A stretch of 64,000 nt of DNA from Byssochlamys sp. IMV 00236 (taxonomy: Eukaryota; Ascomycota; Eurotiomycetes; Eurotiales; Thermoascaceae). Where the stretch lies: contig MSJH02000818.1 of assembly GCA_001931875.2 (NCBI GenBank), positions 248,001 to 312,000 on the forward strand, read 5' to 3'. The position numbers were made by a program, and so were the translations under genes. The notes beneath the pieces were generated by a model. That model worked only from the letters and a program-made list of their open reading frames with translations. It had not been told where the DNA came from and did no database searches. Below are positions 1 through 12,028 of this stretch, in pieces; the first letter of the stretch is position 1; each line of letters opens with the position of its first letter.

Positions 1-2277
1 GGATGCAAGGTCGGGTCGATGGGCGACGCCCGGAAAATAAGAGGAGCCACTGTAGAAGCCGTGGTGAAGGTGATTATATCGAGGCCCCGGAGGTCTCGAT
101 GGTCGACTAGAGAGGTGGGAGTGGAGGAAGAATGAACCTGCTTCGAGACTCGTAGCAACCGAGCCGTCGTAAGATCCAAGATTGCGTATTGGGCGGGAGA
201 CGGGCCTGGTCAGCGCCGGAAGATGGATTAAAGATTAGATCCCTTGGTACTACAGGGATAAGAATACAGTATATTATCGTACACTGTCACGCAGATCGGA
301 TGGTGGTCCGTCCAAAGGAAGGTGGTCTCAATTGGGGAGAAAATTGAGAGAGAAAGCCAGAGAGAACAAGGAGCGACTGCTGTTGGAAACTGCACAGGGA
401 AATCTTGCACAGATACACGTCGGGAGCAGGGAAGTTGGGAGAGTTGTTTATCACCAGGTTGGAGTTGGGAACTAAAAAAAAAATATAAAAAAAAAAGCAG
501 AAGCCTCAGAAAGCAAGACAGGAGAAGAAGCAACGCGACGGTGGATGACGGTGACTGACTATCGGTATCGATTCGACAGTGGGCGCGATCGTCGGCGGAG
601 AGTTCAGGAACTTCCAGCCCGCTGAGAACCATCAGATTCGATCACTCGACCGCCACGATACGCCATGGCCGGGGGCGCAACGTCTGCTCTAGGCTGTTAT
701 TGATAATCGGCTGCTTGGCCGGTTCGCCTTCGCTACAAATGACTGGTTATCGCGTCGTTCGGGGACCGCAATGCTGTGCATGCTGGAGATTTCTGCCCGG
801 CACGCTTTACCAGGACGCGGCTAGTAGGGGAATCCGGGGCAGTTATCATTACATCCCTGCGTGCCCCTTTATTGAACATGCTTCCTGATAGAGGATCATT
901 TCTAAAAATTCATCTCCTGGAGCCGGATAAGCCGAGCCACACGCAGTAGTGGCTCTCCAGGAGACGGCCAATAATGACAATCGTCAGATTGGCGTCTTAT
1001 CAGTACACAACAAGGCGTGTAGCTAGTCATAATAGTAACTAATAACGGAGTACGTATACTAGAAATAGCAGTATGTACACGTTAGAATAGTCCTCGCGGT
1101 CAAGAAGCCGCGTGCCGGGCCATATCAGTCGATGCATAACAGCTCCAACTTCCAAGGCACAACCAGCCAACATCGTGCCACAGCATGGACGTTGATAACG
1201 TGTCAAAATCTGATCCTAACCAGCCTACTTGGCGGTATGCTGCTGCCGTCCAGCCAGAATTCCTCTTGCATCTCGTCGTACGGTCTGACCTGTTCTGTAG
1301 CATGGAGCGCCCAGAGACTCCATTATTGGCACAGAGACGAGAGTAGGGTTTCTCCCATCTTTGTCCTCACGATAGTTATTATATATATATAATTTTTTTC
1401 CCTCTCTGGTTATCATGTCAGCCTCCGCTTATCGGGGCCGATAGCGACCTCTCAGGCCAGCAACGCTCATCCCTTGGACGCGGCCGCACGGGGACTAAAG
1501 ATGTTGTCCCGCTGCTTGGTGGGACTTTTTGGACACGCGTGTCCAGAATGAAACAGACATCGTGTTTCGTCTTGCCGCTCTGGAGGACCCTGAGATAAGC
1601 TCATTGTTGAGATGAAACTTGAAAGCATGAGAGCGTAGTCTATCTGCTAGGGAGATGGAGAGCCAGATAGATGGATAACTAACTCAGTCTTTCGAACCCA
1701 AAGCCATTCGACGAGAGGCATCAGCCTAGACTAAGGGGCATTCTGGATTCTGGAAGCACAGGTTAAGAAATAAGGGGTAAGATCCATTGCTAGCAGCTTT
1801 TCAGGTGGATTCCGCGGGTGGAGAAGCAATCATCATGGCTGTCTCTGTAGGACGGTAGATAGATAGAAGAAGCTGAACCAAACGGTGCTCAAAGATCCTT
1901 GTGGCTTGAGCATCAAGTAGTAATTCCCATAGATGTCCTTTTCGCTGTGATTGTGGTGGCCAAGTGAGATTCTCCTGGGTGTGGCTGGTGCAGAGTCCCA
2001 GACAAGCTTCAACGCCCCGAAGAGTCTCCAGATTTCATCTCCCAAGGGGCAAAGGACACTAATAGACTAAGTACCTATTATTATTATTATTGTGTTGTCC
2101 TGCCGGCTCTTAGCCTTTTCCTCTTCCTAATTTCCACTACTCCGCAATGCCGTGAACGTCGAGTCCTTCGCTACTAACTGACTATCTGTTCTATTCCCAT
2201 CTATCTTTCTATTTTAATTTTGCCCCCTTCTCCCTTTTCGATGGGACGGCCTTGCCTTTTCCTCTTCCGTAACCATT
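1..2277. other. Intergenic, no supported gene
   Basis: No convincing coding exon was found. A minus-strand frame at 228-632 is open for 134 codons but is dominated by Leu/Phe runs that simply mirror an A-rich, purine-rich tract at about 473-535, so it is probably not a gene. Short (AT)n and (TAT)n tracts lie at about 1380-1392 and 2078-2092. The last few hundred bases, pyrimidine-rich and ending just before 2278, probably form the promoter and 5' leader of the lipid kinase that follows. Confidence 0.6.
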
Positions 2278-4700
2278 ATGTCTAAACAGCGCCCGGCCAC
2301 CTCGGGCTACGCCCGTCTTGCTCAGGCGGAGGAGGAGCGAGGCCATGATTTCGATGATGACTTCGATGAAGATGACCTTTACGACGTACCGGCACCAATA
2401 TCCAGTTCTGCTCCACGATATGCTCCTGTTTCGTCCCGTGCCCAGATGCACGCATCGGGCCCCTCGTCGCCCCCCGAATATCGCCGCCAACACGCAGGCT
2501 ACCACCAGCGTCGAGTACGCAGCAATTCAGGAGTCGACATCAAAGCGATCAATGCGCGCCTCGAAAGATGGGCGGAGGAGATCGCGTCCAAGTTCAAAAT
2601 CCACAAGGTTCGGGGCAAGACGTCGGATGAGGAGAAGCTTGAGATCCACCACTCCGTCTTCCAGGCACCGGAAGGGGTGAGACCCGTCACGGCAGAACAG
2701 CTGGAGTCGGATGACTTCGAGCGTGAACAACGGAGGGCTCGTCAGGAGTTCGAGACGGTTGTGGAGAGTGTCCGCAACGCCATCGAACTGGGCGTGCATC
2801 CGAAGATGATCTCTCAGGGCAGTTCAGGCAGTTATTTTGCACGCAACAGCGAAGGCAAGGTCGTGGGCGTCTTCAAGCCCAAGGATGAGGAGCCCTACGC
2901 ATCGCGCAATCCAAAGTGGACCAAATGGATACATCGGAACCTGTTTCCTTGCTTCTTTGGTCGCGCTTGTTTGATTCCCAATCTGTCCTACGTTTCAGAG
3001 GCGGCCGCATACGTTCTCGACGCTCGTTTACGCACAAACCTCGTTCCTTACACCGATATCGTGTGGCTCTCCTCCAAATCATTCTACTATGATTTCTGGG
3101 ACCGAAGAAAGGCCTGGAGAGGCAAGAAATCGCTTCCTGCCAAAGTCGGGAGCTTCCAGGTCTTTTTGAAGGGTTTCAAAGATGCAAACGTCTTCCTACG
3201 CGAACATCCTTGGCCAGACCAGGTGAATTCAGGCTTCCGCGCCGAGGATGCGCCAAAGAGGAAGAAACGCCCGTGGAACGAGGCTTGTCGACCTTCTGGG
3301 ATACAGTCCGACGACGAAGATGACGAGGAGAGCGGGCCTTCAGCCGCATCATCTCCTCGCGATGAGATCCCTCAGCGAAAGTTCCACTGGACTGAGACTT
3401 TGAAGCAGGCTTTCCGAGAAGAGCTCGAGAAATTGGTGATCTTGGACTACATCATGCGAAACACTGATCGAGGTCTGGATAACTGGATGATCAAGGTCGA
3501 CTGGAAAAATGAAGAAGTCTCCATCGTTGCAGAGCCTCCCAAGACCAACGGCGCCACGAATGACGATGAGGACGATGAGCAGACGCCGCCCGCTCGACTC
3601 GTTCCCACCAACTCGGAGCTAACTCCCACATCTCCTTATCCCTATCGACGACAGGAAGGTATGCAAGCCATAAGCAGGACAGGGACACCGTTGAGCACAC
3701 GGGCCCAGCAAGCTACGGCTACGATCAAGGTTGGGGCTATTGACAACAGCCTGTCGTGGCCGTGGAAACACCCTGATGCTGTAAGTAAACCACTTTCTGC
3801 CAAAATTTATTATGACTGCAGCTAACAAGAATCTTCTGGCAGTGGCGGAGTTTCCCCTTCGGTTGGTTGTTCCTTCCTGTTTCCCTTATCGGCCAACCAT
3901 TCTCTCAGAAGACGAGAGATCATTTCCTCCCACTTCTTACATCGACGGCGTGGTGGAGCGGCACACAGACGGCGCTGCGGCGCGTGTTTGCGCAGGACGA
4001 TGACTTCAAAGAGAGCATGTTTGCGCGACAGATCGCAGTGATGAAGGGTCAAGCATGGAATGTGGTGGAGACACTCAAACAGCCTGACCATGGACCTCTG
4101 GAGCTCACGCGGAGAACGAGAGTCTGTGTCTGGGACGACTTGGTGGATGTCCCCGTGGCTATTCCCCTTCGCGGCCCGTCGACAGATATGCAGATGCGCA
4201 AAGCAAGAAATTATCAAGATGAAGAAGAAGAAGAGATGGACATCAGTGCTGCGATGTCACCCCCTCCAGGTTCGAATCAGGATCTGTTGGGTCTCGGGTC
4301 TCCGTCTAGCGAGCTCCCAAATCCCAACCGATTCGAACTCTCTCGAAATCGACAATCCGGTGACCTCCGACGAATCGACGAGGGTTATATGAGTCCTTCG
4401 AGCGAAGCCGGATACGACAGTTTTGACCGTACGGTTGGTGAACGAAACCTGGCCCGGAGCTGGGGAGCGCCCACCAATGGCCATGCCGATCCAGGCCATA
4501 AGCGACGAACCTCTCATGGCCACGTGAAACAGGGCTCTTTTTCACAACGTAGCAGCAACGGCTACACGTTCAACGGCGATGATCTGGAGGGCGACCTCGG
4601 ATATGCAGCCGCTGAAGGGATGGAAGGTAACCAGCGCAAAGTGATTGTTGAGCGTCTGGAAGCCGTGAAGAGCAAGAACCCAGTTTTCACCTGGTGCTAG
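2278..4700 (+). CDS. lsb6: Type II phosphatidylinositol 4-kinase (LSB6-like)
   Basis: Two exons, 2278-3780 and 3843-4700, join across a 62-nt GTAAGT...CAG intron to give 786 aa. Type II PI 4-kinases phosphorylate phosphatidylinositol at the 4-position on Golgi, endosomal, plasma or vacuolar membranes. Visible family signatures are the glycine-rich nucleotide loop GSSGSYF (about residue 181), the ATP-contacting lysine in VFKPKDEEPY (about 198), the catalytic RNTDRGLDNW (about 394) and the metal-binding AIDNSLSWPWKHPDAW, which spans the splice junction (about 487-502). An acidic, disordered head (DFDDDFDEDDLYD) and a Ser/Pro-rich tail flank the kinase. An insert of acidic low complexity (SDDEDDEESG) lies inside the catalytic region. 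The metazoan CCPCC palmitoylation motif is not present; LFPCFFGRAC lies elsewhere. Start chosen at the first ATG after a pyrimidine-rich leader. Confidence 0.93.
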
Positions 4701-5824
4701 ACTCGGACTCTTTCAGAGTCTCCTCCCTATCTTTTTTCCCATTTTATGTTTTAGCGAGTCATTGGTGACAGGCAGTCCCTGCAGGGCATGAAAAGCCTGG
4801 AGCATGTGGAGTTTGCTGCTGGTTCTCTACTATCATCCTTTTGACTTTGAGTTTTACGATACAAACCGGTTGGGAAAAATAATTCCTTCTTCACCTAGAT
4901 GTTGTATATAGATGTCCGGTTACTTTTCATATCTAATTGGGAGAAGGGCATATTCTGAACCATGTAATATATTATGAGAACTAATGCATTGCGAACATAT
5001 CCATACTTTGACTTTCTTTTTTTGTATCAGATCGTGACTTACAATAGGGGATAAATTGTTCCTATAAGCCTTGAGCCAGTCGCATCGTACCCATCGATTG
5101 CAGTTCATCGTCACGAATCGTGAGGTTAGCAGGCAGCTCTAAGGTTAGTATCATCTCATACTATGCTCTCAACACTCGCTCTGTACTGAGGAACCAGACT
5201 CATGACCATCGGCCTCTCCTTTACCTACTACTCTTCACGACAATGTCACACAACCACAACAGCAGTCAGTTCCTGAATACGCCAACCGCTCAAGAACACT
5301 GGATATAGATATATATATGTATACGTTTTGGTTCGATATTGCGTAATATCTTGTTCAGGAACGCATCTTTCGTATATTGTTGGCATGTATCAAGATCACG
5401 AAGATCTATCAACAGGAATCAAGCTCTCATCTAATAAGTCAAGTCGCTTCTAACCCATAGCCCCACTTCTGCAGTTCGTAGTATCGTACAGAGTCAGACT
5501 ATCTAGGTACGCCACTTAGCGTGCATAAACCGATGCATTAATATTATATCTCGTCAGGATGTTGATTTGGACTCGACTAGTTGGATTTATAATAAACTAA
5601 GCACGACATAACATGCTTATTTGGGATTAATTGACCTTCACATTTGGGAGTTATAGAATTATCGTTATACTTATAAGTTTATTATTAAACAGAGTACTGC
5701 TAAATCAGGTCTTGTGATCAGTATTACGATGTTCCTTTTCTATGCTCCAGTTTTTGTATATTTCCCCTCGCTTGACAAAACCCCGGTTCCAACCCCACAT
5801 GCAATCATAAATATGGCGAAGAAG

Positions 5825-5855
<31 letters not shown>

Positions 5856-5883
5856 TCACCATCGGGTATCAGTCAATCAGTAG
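4701..5883. other. Intergenic, AT-rich
   Basis: About 1.2 kb between the 3' end of the PI 4-kinase gene and the 3' end of the minus-strand methyltransferase gene. It is AT-rich from about 4,850 onward and holds only short, unconvincing frames. It presumably carries the two 3' UTRs and marks the transition from core to accessory DNA. Confidence 0.5.
5831..5856. repeat. (AT)13 microsatellite
   Basis: A perfect AT dinucleotide tract of 13 units, about 30 bp beyond the stop codon of the methyltransferase gene and probably inside its 3' UTR. The preceding bases extend it imperfectly. Confidence 0.95.
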
Positions 5884-7559
5884 TCATTCCGGCTTCTTCC
5901 CATACACGAAATAGAGTTTTGAATATCCGTGAAATCGACGATCCAGTAGCTCTCTTCTCACCCCGACCAGCAAGAGCTGTATCTGGGCACTCGTCCAGCC
6001 CAGCACTCTTGTGAACAGGGCAAATGAATACGCTTCGAGAGCTTCTAGCATCAGGACTTGCTGATATCGGCCGAGTTCTTTCAATTTGGGATCCTTTGGC
6101 CAGGGGGAGTATGGGACCTGATGCACGGAGGGGGGAGTTATATGAGTTATTGTTGCCAGAGCGGAGAGTGGAATGATTATGGGTAGATAGAAACTCACCT
6201 TATACACTTCCTCCGTAACCTCAGTGAACCCAGCATTGATCATCCAATGCTTATATCTAGGCGACACGGCCATTTGTTTCCCGAACTTCCCACTCGCTTC
6301 GATGAGTCGATCGCGCCATTCGAGCAAGTTTGGCGCTCGTTCAATACTCTCGTCATCGCAGAAAACTCCCACTGTGGCGTCCGCAACTTCAAACCATCCG
6401 CCAGGTTTCAGATTCTCGTATGCTTGACGGAATAGTCTCTGGTAATCTTTCACTGACCCTTCGATGCTCCGCGCGTGAATGAAATTGAACGGTTGCGAGA
6501 AGTTCCACTCGAGTTCGAAATCGTCGATTATGAAGCGGCAGTTTGGTGGGACCCTGTGACAAGATAGTTTGAACGGCGGTTTCCGGTTGTTTCTTTATTT
6601 TGGTATTACATACCACGAAGGTTGGATGGGACTCAGATCGGTTCCTGGTTTTATAAAGTTCAGATTGCAAGTTGTAAGGAGGCGAGAGGGTAAGTGGATA
6701 GTGCCATACCAGTAACCACGGCTTGGGGATGTTCACTTTGTTTCAGCGTTAGTTGTTGCGTTTCGCAGTTTTTTCAGAAGTGGCACTCATACTCTGCCAT
6801 ATCTATCGCCCAAGCTCCTGTTCCGGTCCCTAGATCGAGAATATTGCCCACGTGTTTGGGTACAGGGGCGCGGTACAACGCGCCGCCAAGAACCATGCTG
6901 AAGATGTGATGATGCTTTCTGGCGTTTAGAAAGCTACGTTGGTGTCTTCCTCGGGACAAGTCCACATACCAGGTTGAGACGCTCTTGTTCCTTTTCGTCA
7001 TTTGGCTGTATTGAGTTTAGAATTAGTATTTGATGCTCGGGAATATAGAGATGCTGATGCTAATGGCGACATACAATCACGTATTCTCCTTGCCTGTATG
7101 CGTGGTATCGACGTCCATTCTGAAACCATTGCGTGTCAATTCGTCAACTCCGGTACTGTATTATCATGACCTACTGACCTCGTATCTATAGTCATTGTCA
7201 ACACTCTAGTGTCAAAAGATCTGACCCCTTTCAACGCTGCGGCAGTGGAAGTTAAGGGGGTTTAGATTGAGACTCACTGGTAACTGAACACACTCGAGGT
7301 CAATGAATCCGTGGTGCTTCCTCCGTCACTGATAAATCGAATACCATTAGCTCTAATTCATCCGTCTATGGAACCCGGCTATGGCTTACGATAGGAAGTC
7401 TTCGGAGTCATCATAAAGTGCCGACTCGTCCTGCATCACGCTTAGTATATAACGTCACGACGCGGTGGGTCTGAAACTGACACTCACTTCGGGAACAATG
7501 GGATTCTGTGGGTGGAAGCTTGCAGCTCTTTCAGTATCAATATCCTGCGTTTGGGACAT
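5884..7559 (-). CDS. LaeA-like SAM-dependent methyltransferase
   Basis: I reconstruct 11 exons: 7488-7559, 7390-7430, 7278-7328, 7179-7203, 7075-7119, 6970-7005, 6793-6914, 6710-6735, 6614-6644, 6199-6553 and 5884-6117. They close in frame as 345 aa. Family marks are an acidic-Ser head (DESALYDDSEDF), the NGRRYHAYRQGEYV block, PNDEKEQERL, the SAM-binding motif I LDLGTGTGAWAIDMAD, GTDLSPIQPSWVPPNC, and the C-terminal VPYSPWPKDPKLKELGRYQ block typical of the LaeA/Crg1-like group. LaeA itself is a nuclear regulator of secondary metabolism, but many cluster-resident paralogues exist and the true substrate here is unknown. It is divergent from the P450 across about 0.6 kb, suggesting co-regulation. 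Two micro-exons (25 and 26 nt) are present. The last intron (6118-6198, 81 nt) is in frame and free of stops, so retention would insert 27 residues. Confidence 0.87.
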
Positions 7560-8184
7560 CTTTGTTGGCCGGTAAAGCCGACGGTCGTTAACTGACAGTC
7601 AACCCAAGATCCTTCAGTTCAGCCGCCACGAGGAGGAGGATATCTGTGCGCTTATGTAGGGTCCGCTGTCGAATCATAACAGATAATAATTAGCTTCAGC
7701 CACCATGGATACCATTCCGTATGGGGGGTTTGAACGGCGCGGTAACCTCGTGTTCCCCACGAGAAATCTGGACATCCTAACGGCTGATTGACTGTCGGGG
7801 ACCCTTTTCATGATCTAAACTACGCTCACCCGCGGCAACATCTCCCCGCTGAAACCAGCAAACCATAATTGAAAGATAACCAATCGATAGTGCACAGCAT
7901 GGTGTTCCTTCGATCGAAGCACCTCCTTGTCTGGCTTCTCGGGCTATGTTCCCGGGCTTGTGAGTAGGATTGGGCCTTATACTTACTGAAGTTGGCTTAT
8001 AGTGCTCTACTAGAAGCGCCACGGGCCGTGCCTATCTAACCTAGAAAGTATTTAGTTTGATGTGATAGATCCCGACAAGAACCCACTGCTTTGCCATTCA
8101 TATCCTCGCTTTTCCGTGCATAACATTCCTCAACCGTCAATTGATGGTTGTCATCCGTGTGATATACTGATCTACCGATATTCG
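7560..8184. promoter_or_regulatory. Shared divergent promoter, methyltransferase / P450
   Basis: A 625-bp interval between the start codons of the minus-strand methyltransferase and the plus-strand P450. A head-to-head arrangement is typical for co-expressed genes of fungal metabolite clusters. No specific factor site could be assigned with confidence. Confidence 0.5.
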
Positions 8185-10021
8185 ATGTCCTTCCCGGACA
8201 CCATGGAGGCGTTTCAGCCACTGCTCTCGCATCCTATCTGGACAGCAGTCATTGCATACACACTATATGCTGTCGGGCTGGTTATCTATCGACTATGGTT
8301 CTCGCCATTAGCGAAGTTTCCGGGGCCAAAACTGGCTGCCATGACGGCATGGTATGAGTTCTATTACGATGCCATTCTGCATGGAAAGTATACATTCGAA
8401 ATTGCCCGGATGCACAAAAAATATGGTCCGTGCAACAATCGCTCCCGAGAAGAGAAAGTGTCATGAATTCGAATACTGACGATCGAAATCGTATGATAGG
8501 ACCGATTGTGCGTATCAGTCCCTGGGAGCTCCATGTAGACGATCCGGACTTTTATGAAGTCCTCTATTCACGCGACAGCCCCCGCAACAAGTATAAGTTC
8601 TATGCGAACATGTTCGGCAATCCGAAGGCAGCAATCGCTATCCTAGACCATTCGCATCATCGTCTATTAAGGTCGAATATGAACCCGTATTTCTCAATGT
8701 CGCGGGTCCGTCAGTTGGAACCAGAAATCCAGGCCCTGGCAGATAAACTCTGTGATCGCTTGAAAGAGTATGAGAATACAGGCGTCGCCATCAATGCCCA
8801 GCACGCTTATAGCTGTCTGGCGACCGACGTCATATCCGACTATACAATGGGAGCTGGCTTTCATTATCTGGATGCTCCTGATTTTGTTCCACAGTGGAGT
8901 GAAACTCTGAGTGGAATCGCGAAGAGCAGTGCATTCTTCAAGCCTTTTCCATGGCTGCTATCTTTGCTGAAAGCCTTCCCCGAAGATATAGTCGCTCGAC
9001 TCGATCCAGGAATGGGGCTGATGTTCAAGTTTCAGCGTCGCTGCGGAGTGCTCATCGATTCTATTATTGCATCCCAGGGGGACGAAGAGGAGAAAAAGAA
9101 ATATGCGCACCCTACTTTCTTCCACGACGTCCTCGAGAGCAACTTACCTCCAGAGGAGAAAAGTGCTGAACGTCTAGCACAAGAGATCCAAGTCGTGATA
9201 GGTGCTGGCGGCGAAACGGTCGCTAAAATGTTGAGTTGGACCACATACTATCTGCTCGAGAATCCGGAAAAATTGCAGAAGTTGAGAGAGGAGTTAGATC
9301 GTCTTGATCCTGAGCACACAGCTTCGCTGGTGGACCTTGAAAAGATGCCCTATCTGGTGAGTTCCTAGCCTCTGTGATCGACTGAGACCATTCATAGGCT
9401 AATTTCAATTTGTATCAGACGTCAGTTATGCTTGAAGGACTCAGGTATGTATATGTAGTTTTTGCACGCAGCTACCATCCCATGCTAACCTGCTCTTCTA
9501 GACTCTCATATGGAGTTTCCACACGCTTAGCAAGAATTGCCCCCGACCGTACTCTTCAGTATAAAGAATGGTCGATTCCAGCTGGAGTAAGTTTCCTTCG
9601 ATAGGAAGATACTTTGTATATGGATTAACAAGAGTCCAGACCCCAGTGGGAATGACCAGTGTCTTCATGCACCATAACGAGAAAATCTTCCCTGACTCAT
9701 ACAGCTTCGTCCCTGAGCGGTGGTTGGATCCTGAACAGCGCAAACACCTCGAAAAGTATCTAGTCGCCTTCACTAAAGGATCGCGACAGTGCATTGGAAT
9801 GAAGTAATGCCTTCTGATACAGACACCACCTGGAGCACCTACTAACATGTGATTATAGTCTCGCACGAGCTGAAATGCTTATCGTCATGGCTAAGGTCTT
9901 CCGCAACATTAACTTCAAGCTATTCGAGACGACGCGGGAAGATGTCACGCTTGCACATGAGTTATTCCTTCCGTTCCCCAAGAAAGAAAGCAAGGGTGTC
10001 CGGGTGCTAGTCACGTCTTGA
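8185..10021 (+). CDS. Cytochrome P450 monooxygenase (trichodiene-oxygenase-like)
   Basis: Six exons (8185-8425, 8500-9356, 9419-9444, 9502-9586, 9640-9803, 9859-10021) give an uninterrupted 511-aa P450, a normal length. It has an N-terminal membrane anchor (about residues 14-33), a proline hinge (FPGPK), the I-helix GAGGET (canonical AGxxT/S region), the K-helix ExxR as EGLR, FVPERW in the PERF region, and the heme-thiolate loop [11 protein letters not shown] with the cysteine ligand. Overall wording ([25 protein letters not shown] split over the first splice site) resembles fungal P450s annotated as trichodiene oxygenase-like, which oxidise terpenes at the ER. The nearby terpene synthase remnant fits that reading, but substrate is inference. 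Exon 3 is only 26 nt. All key residues are intact, so the gene itself is not decayed. Confidence 0.93.
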
Positions 10022-10480
10022 AGTCGCTTTTGCTTATCTTTACGAGTCCAAGTAATGATTTATTCCACTTCGGTGTAAATATCTCAGATTACGAATAATA
10101 CCCGGCCTGTATGTATCTGAATGGTGTTATAAACCTCCTGTTGGAGACGCCAAAGCGGCTATGTCCCGGTAGAACAATCATTTCCAACAATTCATACACA
10201 TGTTTTCATGACTTAAGAGACACGATAGCAGATAAACCAACTTACATAACCTTCAAAGTGCCAGTGTAGCCACCGTCTTACTGTAACTTCCGGCATCCTC
10301 CTCACGTAACTCTACGGACCTACTTCGATTTTACTTCTATGCCACTGCTGAAGGGTGAAGATCTTCGAATTAGAATACCGGTATCATACGATATCTAGAT
10401 CCCTGCTAGATGTCCAGCCGTTGCGCACCATGTTTCCTAGAAGGATAAAAGCTGGTCCTTCCCTGCATATAAGATCAGAT
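10022..10480. other. Convergent 3' intergenic
   Basis: About 460 bp between the P450 stop and the end of the minus-strand terpene synthase remnant. It is AT-rich, no coding signal was seen, and it presumably carries the 3' UTRs. Confidence 0.5.
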
Positions 10481-10907
10481 CTAATCATAACCACCGATTC
10501 GTGATGATTCTCCACCATATCGGGATGTAGTCATGCAGAAAAAGACATTTCCACCAAGCATCGCTATAACCGCATCAACAAATAGCCATTGCTCCAGGGA
10601 TAATGACCTCTGCGATTTCAAGCGCTCCAGTTCTTCCTTCATGAGACTCTCTAACTCAAGTTGCATCGAGAATGCTCTTCTCTTTGCTTCCAATGCATCG
10701 ATTTTGTTTTCACGTTGGAGCACGTCCACGACATTGATCACTGAAGAGGCCTTTCCTGATTCGAATTCTAGTACCTCCTTCTCAAAAGATGCCAAGTCGT
10801 TTACCAATGAGAGATGGTTCCCTGCTTCTCGCATAAATGTCGCCAACTTCGGGTCACTAAGATCGACATTGGATGCTATTGAAAATTTGACACAGGCGCA
10901 TGTCCAT
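10481..10907 (-). pseudogene. Class I sesquiterpene synthase, 3' exon only
   Basis: A minus-strand exon of about 142 codons runs from a good acceptor (TGTACAG at 10908) to a TAG stop. It carries the second metal-binding (NSE) motif of fungal class I terpene synthases, NDLASFEKE, within NHLSLVNDLASFEKEVLEF, and the C-terminal RY pair (TTSRYGG). Full enzymes cyclise farnesyl diphosphate and are usually 300-400 aa. The N-terminal half with the DDxxD/E motif is not visible. A plausible intron lies just upstream (branch GCTGACC, possible donor GTATGAG near 10963), but beyond it no terpene synthase exon could be read and the sequence becomes AT-rich relic DNA with an assembly gap at 11487. Either a true truncation or lost assembly could explain this. 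No internal stop is present in the surviving exon, so decay would be recent or the rest sits in the gap. Confidence 0.75.
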
Positions 10908-11486
10908 CTGTACAAGGTCAGCATTTCGTATATAAACATTAAGCAACGACATATATCTCATACAGGAAATCTATATTATTTGTATGCTAAAGGATATGAA
11001 TATGGGATCAAATACCCCCTAGATCTAGATTCAAGCAAGTAAGCAATTCAGATTGTGCTGTTCAGGATTCGACACTATAAAATGGCCTAAAGGCCCACAG
11101 ACGGATAGCAAACCACCACAAACTAATAACCACAGTACAAATAAATTATGTCCTAAAAGCTATAAATAAAAATGTGTTGTGGGATAGGGCCGAGAGACTC
11201 GGCGTAGAGCCTTTGAGCATAAGGATATCGAGGAGAGGGCGTATAGCGTTCGGGCTTGGAGCTCAAGGTAGAGTTAGAGGAGAAGCTCTGCCTGCGGTAT
11301 AATATAATAAACTGATACTGAATAATAAATAAAGGACAAAACTACTTATTCCATTCTGGAAAACTAGAGAAACTGAACTTAACTGAAGAATCTCCCCTTT
11401 CGATCCTCTTAAGCTTTACTTAAAGTCTTCAAGCAAAAACACATAACCTATATTCCGCCGCCTATTCTCCCCATTACATACCCCCC

Positions 11487-11506
11487 NNNNNNNNNNNNNN
11501 NNNNNN
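11487..11506. other. Assembly gap (20 N)
   Basis: Twenty unknown bases flanked by CCCCCC on the left and CCCC on the right. The flanks suggest a collapsed homopolymer or a scaffold join. True length is unknown, so contiguity between the terpene synthase remnant and the SDR is not proven. Confidence 0.99.
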
Positions 11507-11530
11507 CCCCTCAGGAACAGACACCCCCGT

Positions 11531-12028
11531 TTATTGCTTGCCATTGATCTTATACCACAAGATCTCTTTCCCATAATAGGAACGTTCAAGTGTTCGGAAC
11601 TTCTCATACCTAGAGATTCCCATCTCACAAAGCTGTCTCGCTCTCATCCGCAGGTAATTTTGAACATCCTAAATATCATCCACCCGCATTATATAGTACA
11701 GTTCAGAGACTACTTCTAAATAATCCCAATCTGCTTGTCCCACAATCGCCTTCCCAATAGCGGTTACTCCACTTACCAGAATATCAAACAGTCCAATTCC
11801 ACCTTGATCTATCCTTATTTCATTGCGCTCTTGGTAATCGAAATAGCACAAGCCTTCAATAATAGCACCCGGGCTCTCTAGCGTCAGAGAATGGGATTCG
11901 CTTGTAAAAGTTATCTCGCCTCAACTTAGCGCAATATCCGATGCTCCTTCGGCCTTGTTTCTTGCAATCAATCCATTACCCAAAGCCAGGAGATTCCAGC
12001 CTTGTCCTCCACGAGGAATCGCCGTCAT
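11531..12028 (-). pseudogene. Unidentified reading frame with two internal stops
   Basis: Starting at an ATG (complement of 12026-12028), one frame stays protein-like for 166 codons: it opens MTAIPRGGQGWNLLALGNG and later reads GLCYFDYQERNEIRIDQGG and RYEKFRTLERSYYGKE. It is broken by TGA (complement of 11921-11923, codon 36) and TAG (complement of 11669-11671, codon 120), and ends at TAA. Frame continuity across both stops suggests a coding sequence inactivated by point mutation, not by shifts. I do not recognise the family; gene or mobile-element origin is open. Confidence 0.4.

Noticed and set aside
228..632. 134-codon minus-strand frame with hydrophobic runs
   Set aside because: The Leu/Phe richness is produced by an A/G-rich tract on the other strand; no motif, and an opposite-strand frame overlaps.
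11171..11340. Possible solo LTR with a GCCGAG/CTCGGC palindrome and AATAAA
   Set aside because: No defined TG...CA ends, target-site duplication or second copy could be established.
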